DNA of 7,772 nt, from contig CAIPUJ010000080.1 of NCBI GenBank assembly GCA_903868205.1, forward strand, positions 1 through 7,772. The letters run 5' to 3'. The stretch comes from an uncultured bacterium. GTDB lineage: Bacteria > Patescibacteriota > Minisyncoccia > Phycocordibacterales > GWA1-40-21. Under the pieces are notes generated by a model. It was given only the letters and a program-made list of their open reading frames with translations, did no database searches and was not told the origin of the DNA. Position numbers and translations under genes: made by a program. This document shows positions 1 to 5,484 of the stretch, piece after piece (positions within the stretch are counted from its first letter, which is position 1; each line of letters begins with the position of its first letter).

Positions 1-1
1 A

Positions 2-232
2 GATGTTGGTACAATAAGAGGGGACTATGTTTTGGATTCATATCAGATTTCAGACACAGATGGTAGACCGATAAGAAATCTAATTCATGCTTCTGGAAAT
101 GTTGATGAAGCAAACGCGGAAATAAATCTTTGGTTTAAAGAGGATGAAATACTCAAATATCGCCATATTCAAGATGCTATATTATATGATGTAAATTTGG
201 ACGGTATTCTAGAGACAGATGATCAAGAATAA
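2..232 (+). CDS. C-terminal fragment of an unrecognised protein ending in an EF-hand/dockerin-like loop
   Basis: The reading frame is open from the window edge (first full codon at position 2) to the TAA at 230-232, so this is the last 76 codons of a longer gene. A TTG at 32 could be read as a start, but the frame continues upstream without a stop and no ribosome binding site precedes it, so a truncated gene is the simpler reading. The visible tail is acidic and hydrophilic. Its last residues, DVNLDGILETDD, fit the DxNxDGxxxxxD pattern of an EF-hand or dockerin calcium loop, which usually occurs in secreted or surface proteins. I do not recognise the family. A dockerin role would need a second loop upstream, outside the window. 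The gene is followed at once by the structured element at 243-337. Confidence 0.7.
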   Translation, partial: DVGTIRGDYVLDSYQISDTDGRPIRNLIHASGNVDEANAEINLWFKEDEILKYRHIQDAILYDVNLDGILETDDQE

Positions 233-242
233 AGGCTCACTC

Positions 243-337
243 GGGTATTCGGTTTTGGAACACGCGTAATTTTCTTGCTAGAAAATTCGCTCACTCTCAT
301 ACCGTCGTATTCCGAGAGTTTCCAAAACCGAATACCC
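243..337. repeat. Three-way-junction palindromic intergenic element
   Basis: An 18-bp perfect inverted repeat (243-260 with 320-337, arm GGGTATTCGGTTTTGGAA) encloses 59 nt. That interior contains two further hairpins: a 7-bp perfect stem (268-274 with 281-287, loop 275-280), and a 6-bp stem (293-298 with 314-319) extended by ATAC/GTAT (299-302 with 307-310). The whole element therefore folds into a three-way junction on either strand, because the stems are Watson-Crick. It is clearly richer in GC than the flanking DNA. GCTCACTC occurs just before it, inside it and just after it. It could be a terminator-like element of the upstream gene, a REP/MITE-like dispersed repeat or a structured RNA. 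No transposase lies nearby. Confidence 0.7.
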
Positions 338-365
338 TCGCTCACTCACGGGCAGAGCAGAAAAA

Positions 366-399
366 GTCGGAGGTCTCTCCTTGAAGAGGAGTCTTCGAC
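366..399 (+). other. G-U-rich hairpin between the palindrome and the terminator
   Basis: Positions 366-379 pair with 386-399 over 14 positions with one C-A mismatch and four G-U pairs. The loop is 380-385. G-U pairs are stable only when the + strand is transcribed, since they become A-C mismatches in the antisense RNA. This suggests, weakly, that the element acts as a + strand RNA, perhaps as the 3' untranslated part of the gene ending at 232. Confidence 0.4.
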
Positions 400-439
400 G
401 GAAAAAGGTGAGTCCTCGGACTTGTTTTATTAAAATTAG

Positions 440-473
440 ACTAAAAAAGCTAGGTTTCCCTAGCTTTTTTAGT
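440..473. terminator. Bidirectional intrinsic terminator upstream of the operon
   Basis: A 15-bp perfect stem (440-454 with 459-473) closes a TTTC tetraloop. The core arm is GCTAGG, flanked by six A on the left and six T on the right, so it can end transcription on both strands. It would close the transcript of the gene ending at 232 and insulates the operon that starts at 509. The same hairpin appears in the opposite orientation at 4160-4187. Confidence 0.85.
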
Positions 474-502
474 TGCATAAAAAATACATTTAATGTTAAA
501 AT
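473..502 (+). promoter_or_regulatory. Sigma70-type promoter for the two-gene operon, probably giving a leaderless mRNA
   Basis: TTGCAT (473-478) and TAAAAT (497-502) are separated by 18 nt and lie directly behind the terminator. Transcription would be expected to begin about 6-8 nt after the -10 box, at about 508-510, which coincides with the ATG at 509. No Shine-Dalgarno sequence lies between the -10 box and the ATG. The boxes fit the consensus moderately, and the spacing is at the upper end of normal. Confidence 0.55.
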
Positions 503-508
503 AGATAG

Positions 509-1363
509 ATGAAAAAATCACAATTCATTTCTTTTTCTTTGTATATTATTGGTGGACTCATTGTTCTTGGGGTTGTTGCTATTGCCGGCTCTTTGTCTCC
601 ATTATCTTCTCCGGCTCCAACTACTCGCACACTTAATGACGTATATCAAAAGCTTACAAATAATTCTTACTCAGCAAGTATCGCTGATTCATTTAATTTT
701 CCTACAGGTGAAGCAACCTCTACAATGGCTACCGTAGAACAGATATATAATTTAATACCAACAATTTATCCGAGCACAATAATTTCTGGACAAACCATAC
801 TTGGCGTTTCTGGTTCGTATGATGTATCAAATCTGCTTTCTCAAAATGTTGCTTCGGGTACAACTTTTGGTGTAAACAGTGTTGGAACAGCTGTTGTTGG
901 AGGAAATCCTTTATTTGTAAGACCTTCACTAAAGTGGAGCCTAGATTTAGGACAACAAACTTATGCTTCATCAACAATAATTTGTTCATCATACAACGGA
1001 GATGGTCAGACCCCTTCATTCACTAACGTATTTGATCTAATCTGGAGATTACCAACTGCATCAGAATTAACCTATGCCATTGAACAGGATCAGGTTTTGC
1101 CAGTAAATTATTGGGATAGTCGTTCAGATTTTGATTCTAAATCTATTAAATATGCCCCCCATGATCTCTCTTCAGGGTCGTTTGCTTTTATATCGTTTTA
1201 TTGGACTTCACAAGATAGTTCATCTGCCGGTACTTCTGCTACTGTGATGAAGAGGGCTTGTGATGTAGATACCTGCGATCCAGAAGCTGATGATGCCGTT
1301 ACGCATACTAGTAAAGCAAAAATTGCAACTACGAATTTACCAAGACTTAGGTGTGTTAAATAA
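509..1363 (+). CDS. Secreted or membrane-anchored DUF1566/Lcl_C-type surface protein
   Basis: The 284-residue product starts with MKKSQ and a hydrophobic segment at about residues 9-29, which is a signal anchor or signal peptide, so the rest is outside the cytoplasm. Residues 40-130 are Ser/Thr-rich and include ILGVSGSY (98-104 region), which resembles the short motifs often seen ahead of Lcl_C domains. Residues 140-284 carry the hallmarks of DUF1566/Lcl_C: WRLPTASEL (179-187), YWTSQ (231-235) and the terminal LPRLRCVK. Four cysteines (159, 251, 256, 282) could form disulfides. The fold is related to C-type-lectin-like modules in extracellular proteins, but the ligand is unknown and binding residues cannot be assigned. 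The ATG at 509 is chosen because the anchor follows it directly and the promoter sits just upstream. The gene is separated by 6 nt from the protease-adhesin gene downstream, so the two are probably co-transcribed. Confidence 0.8.
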   Translation: MKKSQFISFSLYIIGGLIVLGVVAIAGSLSPLSSPAPTTRTLNDVYQKLTNNSYSASIADSFNFPTGEATSTMATVEQIYNLIPTIYPSTIISGQTILGVSGSYDVSNLLSQNVASGTTFGVNSVGTAVVGGNPLFVRPSLKWSLDLGQQTYASSTIICSSYNGDGQTPSFTNVFDLIWRLPTASELTYAIEQDQVLPVNYWDSRSDFDSKSIKYAPHDLSSGSFAFISFYWTSQDSSSAGTSATVMKRACDVDTCDPEADDAVTHTSKAKIATTNLPRLRCVK

Positions 1364-1369
1364 TTTTAA

Positions 1370-4147
1370 ATGAAAATCTACAAAAAATTAGCAATAGTGG
1401 TGTCTGTCTTTTTTGTAATTCCTCACATTTCTTTTTCTGTAGTGTTTGGCCCTAATAACCAAAGCGATTTATTTTCTACAAATTTGGTAGATGAAATGAT
1501 TAACCAGATTGATTCTAGGATAGTAGGATTTTCTACTTCTACTGGCAATATTGCTTTATATTCAACCAGAGCTACTTCCACTGGAACATGGGTGGTGAAT
1601 ACGAATAATTGGTCTAGAGTAGGATCTGTACCATTAGATTTTTCAGGACAATCACCATGGAACTCTACAGGCGGATATAATATGTCTGGAACACTTATAA
1701 GCCCTAGACACATTGTTTTTGCAGATCATTATAAGATTGCGAATGGGGCTACTGTTGTTTTTATTGATAGTAACGGAGCTGTCGTTACTAGGATATTACA
1801 AAATAGTATACCGGCTTCTACTACAGATATAAGGATAGGTATACTAGATTCCGATGTGCCTAGTACTGTAGCTTATTACCCAATAATTTCTTATGATCAA
1901 CTTAAAAATTATTTTTTTAGAGTTGATGATGTGCCAGTCGTTATGCTTAACCAGAGAGATGAAGTTGTTGTTCACGATTTAGAAAAGATGATTCATTATT
2001 GTATGAGCAATTCAAATAATGTGTGTTCTTTATATCAAGAATTTTTAGCACATAAACTACCGCAGACCTCTTCCACCAGGAGTATTTTTTCTAAAGATAT
2101 GGTTAATGGTGATTCAGGTAATCCTGTATTTTGGGTTATAAATAATCAGCTTGTTCTGGCAACACATCATAGCTTTACTACGGCAGGTAATTCTTACGGT
2201 AATTATATTCCAGAAATAAATTTAGCCATGTCGACTCTTCAGGGTGGAGATAATCCGTACCAAGTATCAACTTATGATTTATCATTTTTTAATAGTTATC
2301 CTGCGAGGAGTTATTTAGAGTTAAAGACTCTTAGTATCTTAGAGCACTCAGTATCGTCTTCGTTGGTCGGCACTGTCCTTGAGGATTTATCTACTGCTGA
2401 TCCATCATACCCTAATTTTTCTATTATCTCTGGTAATACAGGAGATGTTTTTTCTATAAGTACGTCTACAGGTGAAATTATTGTTTCTAAACCAGAGATG
2501 TTGGATTACGAGACGTCTTCAGTTTTTAATTTAGTTGTCGGATGGAATGACTGGTCATTTCCTGGTTTGGTGACTAAAAATATTACTATAAATTTGCAAG
2601 ATTTTTCAGAGAGTGTTGTTTTTTCTGGACAGACATATGTTTTTTCTTTAAATGAGCACAGTAGTGTGGGTTCATCGTTGGGCTCTGTTTTAGCAACAAG
2701 TTCTATTGCTGGATCTCCTGTAACGTATTCGATCATTTCTGGGAATACAAATAATGATTTTCAAATTAGTTCTTCTACCGGAGAGATTACTAACGTGTCC
2801 GTATTGGATTATGAAAATATATCAGATTACCACGTTGTTGTTCAGGGGGTAGATAATTGGATTATTCCAAACATTGCAACAACAAGTGTTGAGATTAATA
2901 TTAGCTACATCCCTACATTTTCTACTTCTGATGAGTGGTTATATGTCCGCCCTGTTTACAGAGATTGGAAAATTCAAGGGTATACTTGGGGAGAGAATGT
3001 TGGATGGATAAAAATATCACCAAACGCTAGTACGACTGCTTATTTGGGGGATATTGGATTGTCAGGATATATGTACGGTGAGTCTACTGGGTGGATTTCT
3101 CTTTCTTGTAGAAATACCAACAGTTGTGATTTTGTAAGTTATGGTGTATTAAATGATGGAGTAGGAAACCTTTCAGGGTTTGCTTGGGGGGAGAATATAG
3201 GATGGATTCATTTCGGTTCTTCCACTTCCCCCTATAAGGTTTTGGTTAGTGAGACAGGGTTACTTTCAGGTTATGCATATAGCGAATCTGTCGGTTATAT
3301 AAATTTTAATACTGGAGATTATTCTGCTACTACCACATGGAGATATCCTTCAAGTAGACTTCAATGCGATGACGGGGTAGATAATGATGGAGATAGTAGT
3401 GTTGATTATCCGAATGATTCAAACTGTTCTTCTCTTACAGATGATTCAGAACGTAGTCCAGGCAGGCGCACTACAAATAATACTATAGTTTATTCCCCTG
3501 TGGTCAGTACAACACCAATAAATTCTAGTTCTCCGTCTATACAAAAAAATATAATTCCAAATCAGACACAACCAGCTACACCTCCATCTGTAAATGTTCC
3601 ACAAACTTCACCAATGAAAAAAGTTTTTAGTTTTACAAAAGATTTAGAAGCGGGTGATAGAGGTGGAGATATAGCAGAGCTCCAAAAATTATTAATTGAA
3701 AAAGGATATTCTTTGCCAGCTGGTGCCACCGGATTTTTTGGTGAACAAACTAAAAAAGCATTAATTGCTTTTCAATTAGACAACAACATAAAACCAGTCA
3801 CGGGATATTTTGGACCAAAAACAAGGGGTGTTATTTTGGATGGGGTAAAAGAAATTATAAAACCACAAAATAATTTGAAATTTAATTTTACTAGAAATCT
3901 TAAATTAAATAGTGTTGGTGAAGACGTAAGGCAATTGCAAATGTATTTAAATAATAAAGGTTTTATTATTTCAGAAGGTGGGGTAGGTTCTAAAGGTAAA
4001 GAAACAGATTTATACGGTAAAAAAACATTGGATGCTGTGAAGAGATATCAAGAGTATTATAAAGATGAAATATTAACCCCGTTTAATTTGAAGAAGGGTA
4101 CGGGATTGTTCTTAGAAGGCACGAGGAAACATGTAAATAATAACTAG
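1370..4147 (+). CDS. Secreted modular protein: trypsin-fold serine protease, two cadherin-like domains, GWI repeats, two peptidoglycan-binding domains
   Basis: The 925-residue product has a signal peptide (about 1-24). Residues 80-290 resemble a trypsin-fold protease: GTLISPRHIVFADHY supplies His120, TDIRIGILD supplies Asp153 and NGDSGNPVF supplies Ser249, with the order and spacing of an S1-like triad. Two cadherin-like domains follow (about 318-410 and 420-513), each with an STGEI strand and an LDYE motif (378-381, 479-482). Residues 533-647 hold four GYxWGENxGWI-type repeats. Residues 666-686 form a Cys-bounded acidic loop (DGVDNDGD) likely to bind calcium. A Ser/Thr/Pro linker (about 695-750) leads to two PG_binding_1-like domains (about 755-824 and 840-918). 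The protein is probably exported and held on the cell wall as a protease-adhesin; its substrate is unknown. The start has no Shine-Dalgarno sequence and lies 6 nt after the previous stop, which suggests coupled translation. The cadherin and protease calls are by motif only. Confidence 0.85.
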   Translation: MKIYKKLAIVVSVFFVIPHISFSVVFGPNNQSDLFSTNLVDEMINQIDSRIVGFSTSTGNIALYSTRATSTGTWVVNTNNWSRVGSVPLDFSGQSPWNSTGGYNMSGTLISPRHIVFADHYKIANGATVVFIDSNGAVVTRILQNSIPASTTDIRIGILDSDVPSTVAYYPIISYDQLKNYFFRVDDVPVVMLNQRDEVVVHDLEKMIHYCMSNSNNVCSLYQEFLAHKLPQTSSTRSIFSKDMVNGDSGNPVFWVINNQLVLATHHSFTTAGNSYGNYIPEINLAMSTLQGGDNPYQVSTYDLSFFNSYPARSYLELKTLSILEHSVSSSLVGTVLEDLSTADPSYPNFSIISGNTGDVFSISTSTGEIIVSKPEMLDYETSSVFNLVVGWNDWSFPGLVTKNITINLQDFSESVVFSGQTYVFSLNEHSSVGSSLGSVLATSSIAGSPVTYSIISGNTNNDFQISSSTGEITNVSVLDYENISDYHVVVQGVDNWIIPNIATTSVEINISYIPTFSTSDEWLYVRPVYRDWKIQGYTWGENVGWIKISPNASTTAYLGDIGLSGYMYGESTGWISLSCRNTNSCDFVSYGVLNDGVGNLSGFAWGENIGWIHFGSSTSPYKVLVSETGLLSGYAYSESVGYINFNTGDYSATTTWRYPSSRLQCDDGVDNDGDSSVDYPNDSNCSSLTDDSERSPGRRTTNNTIVYSPVVSTTPINSSSPSIQKNIIPNQTQPATPPSVNVPQTSPMKKVFSFTKDLEAGDRGGDIAELQKLLIEKGYSLPAGATGFFGEQTKKALIAFQLDNNIKPVTGYFGPKTRGVILDGVKEIIKPQNNLKFNFTRNLKLNSVGEDVRQLQMYLNNKGFIISEGGVGSKGKETDLYGKKTLDAVKRYQEYYKDEILTPFNLKKGTGLFLEGTRKHVNNN
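2966..3310 (+). repeat. Four GYxWGENxGWI-type repeats inside the protease-adhesin
   Basis: Residues 533-647 of the protein contain GYTWGENVGWI (537), GYMYGESTGWI (566), GFAWGENIGWI (603) and GYAYSESVGYI (634), spaced 29, 37 and 31 residues apart. Three of the four are preceded by (L/I)SG. The aromatic pairs and the central (G/S)E(N/S) are kept, while the stretches between copies differ, including a Cys pair (580, 586) found only after the second copy. The last copy has lost both Trp residues. The pattern suggests a short beta-rich repeat domain. Its function is not known to me. Confidence 0.85.
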
Positions 4148-4159
4148 ATATATTTGCTT

Positions 4160-4187
4160 AAAAAGCTAGGGAAACCTAGCTTTTTTT
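4160..4187 (+). terminator. Intrinsic terminator of the two-gene operon
   Basis: Eleven base pairs (4160-4170 with 4175-4185) close a GAAA tetraloop, followed by a T run to 4187. The stop codon of the protease-adhesin gene lies 13 nt upstream. The core arms are the same as in the terminator at 440-473, but the loop is the complement (GAAA instead of TTTC), so the two hairpins are inverted copies. Confidence 0.9.
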
Positions 4188-4337
4188 GATGATTAAAATA
4201 TGTAATAAAAATAGCTTAATAATTGCTTGACCCCAGCACCGTTTTTTAAATTATAAAGCCCTTTTCTATAATTAAATATAATTTGATTTCCAAAATAATC
4301 TTGTAAAATAAGGTTAAAATGAAAAGGGTGAGGGGTT
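4188..4337. other. AT-rich spacer with no recognisable gene
   Basis: No open reading frame with a plausible start, no tRNA and no rRNA segment is visible. The only structure is an 8-bp inverted repeat, CCCTTTTC (4259-4266) with GAAAAGGG (4321-4328... extending into the next hairpin region by position only). A weak TTGACC (4227-4232) and TATAAA (4252-4257) pair has a 19-nt spacer, which is too long to call a promoter with any confidence. Confidence 0.5.
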
Positions 4338-4372
4338 AGCAAAATATAGTCGTTTTTACTCCTTATTTTGCT
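4338..4372. repeat. Inverted repeat overlapping the -35 box of the 23S promoter
   Basis: AGCAAAATA (4338-4346) and TATTTTGCT (4364-4372) are perfect 9-nt complements around a 17-nt centre. The right arm ends on the first base of the -35 hexamer. It could be an operator for a dimeric regulator or an AT-rich upstream promoter element. Neither can be decided from the sequence. Confidence 0.5.
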
Positions 4373-4399
4373 TGACTTTATTTTTGTTTCCTATATACT
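4372..4399 (+). promoter_or_regulatory. Sigma70-type promoter of the 23S rRNA transcription unit
   Basis: TTGACT (4372-4377) and TATACT (4394-4399) are separated by 16 nt, close to consensus, with T-rich sequence in the spacer. Transcription would start near 4406. It is the best promoter in the region and nothing but the leader lies between it and the 23S gene, so it probably drives the rRNA. It could instead drive only the short RNA that ends at the terminator at 4506. Confidence 0.7.
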
Positions 4400-4439
4400 C
4401 TTCCTTACACAGATATGTTATATAAAAACCAATTTTTAA

Positions 4440-4506
4440 AGCGGAAAGTATAGTCAGCATCTTTGATGTTGTCTCCACTAGCCGCTCGAAAGAGTCGGTT
4501 TTTTTT
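4440..4506 (+). promoter_or_regulatory. Attenuator-like leader RNA with competing hairpins, or a short terminated RNA
   Basis: Two folds are possible. In the first, AGCGG (4440-4444) pairs with CCGCT (4482-4486), AGT (4447-4449) with ACT (4477-4479), and 4453-4461 with 4465-4473 (eight pairs, one U-U mismatch, UUU loop). In the second, CCGCTC (4482-4487) pairs with GAG-CGG (4492-4498, one bulged U) around a GAAA tetraloop and is followed by eight T (4499-4506), a standard intrinsic terminator. CCGCT is shared, so the folds exclude each other. With the promoter at 4372-4399 the terminated product would be about 100 nt. It matches no riboswitch or small-RNA family I recognise. Confidence 0.55.
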
Positions 4507-4718
4507 ACGGAAAGATTGTAATTTGAAAATTTAATTCTGTCACAATATCACCAATTTAATGTTGGGTCTTTATAGATATTGTAGGCAGGCAGGTGATCTA
4601 TCAACTCTTTTTGAAGAGGGTTGATAAGATTTAAAAAACTGTTGTATGGAATTGATTTCATATAACAGGTTAAAACAAATTTTATTCGTCAGCGTGACGA
4701 AATAAAAAATTGTGGTTT
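4507..4718 (+). other. Structured 23S rRNA leader
   Basis: No gene is visible between the attenuator and the 23S. Four hairpins fill the stretch. An 8-bp stem joins 4542-4549 with 4575-4582. A 12-bp stem joins 4599-4610 with 4615-4626, with two G-U pairs that fit + strand RNA. A 10-bp stem joins 4639-4648 with 4659-4668. A fourth hairpin, around CGTCA/TGACG, spans about 4680-4706. No tRNA is found: there is no T-loop and no acceptor stem. These are probably rRNA leader and processing structures. Confidence 0.5.
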
Positions 4719-5269
4719 TTAAATTTCCTAATGGGAAATTTAAGGGCGTATGGTGGATGCCTTGACTCTAACAAGCGATGAAGGACGTAGTATAGCTGCG
4801 ATAAGCTTCGGGGAGGTGCCTAGCAACCTTTGATCCGAAGATCTCCGAATGGGGAAACCCTACCGTTTTAACGGTAATCTTATGCTTGACATAAGATGCA
4901 TACCCAGGGAAGTAAAACATTTCAGTACCTGGAGGAATAGAAAACAATGTTACGTAAGTAACGACATTTCCTTAGTAGTGGCGAGCGAAAAGGAAACAGC
5001 CCAAACCTCTCACTAACTTTGCACATGAAAATATTTTCGTGGATAAAGTTAGTGAGGGGGGTTGTAAGATAGTGACGTCATATTTATATGAGAAAAGTTA
5101 TAAAATATTTTATTAGCAGAATCTGCTGGGAAGCAGAACCCTAGGGGGTAATAGTCCCGTAAGCGAAAATAAAATATCTTTTTTGTCATTACTCTTGAGT
5201 ATCTCAGGACACGAAAAGCTTGAGAGAATCTGCCGGAACTAACCGGTAAGGCTAAATATTGTTAGAGAT

Positions 5270-5306
<37 letters not shown>

Positions 5307-5364
5307 CAGCCCGGTGAGGGCGGTGAAATAGACCTGAAACCATATGCCTACAAGGAGTCGGAGC

Positions 5365-5484
5365 GGGCAGCACATTGTATGTGATGTTCGTAAATTCAGT
5401 TTAAAATTATTTTTTATTTTATCTTCGGATAAAATAATATTTTTTTATTTTGAATTTGCGAACATCGTATATAATGTGCTGTCC
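5365..5484 (+). other. Enlarged helix 25 of 23S rRNA
   Basis: Helix 25 spans about 120 nt here against roughly 28 nt in E. coli. The base of the stem (5365-5376 with 5473-5484) is perfect apart from one G-U pair. The stem continues as a long AT-rich hairpin, with some internal loops, to a TTCG tetraloop at 5424-5427. It forms a single long arm and has no intron hallmarks, so it probably stays in the mature rRNA. Confidence 0.75.

Noticed and set aside
32..232. A complete short gene starting at TTG 32
   Set aside because: The frame is open back to the window edge and no start signal precedes the TTG, so a truncated longer gene is more likely.
278..478. Minus-strand frame of 66 codons in the intergenic element
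   Set aside because: It runs through the terminator and the three-way-junction stems, has no ribosome binding site and no recognisable domain. The open frame is a by-product of the structured sequence.
4227..4257. TTGACC and TATAAA as a second promoter
   Set aside because: The spacer is 19 nt and no gene follows before the much better promoter at 4372.
4482..4498. T-arm-like sequence with GCTCGAAAG, suggesting a tRNA in the leader
   Set aside because: There is no matching acceptor, D-arm or anticodon arm, and the loop is a GAAA tetraloop followed by a T run, which fits a terminator.
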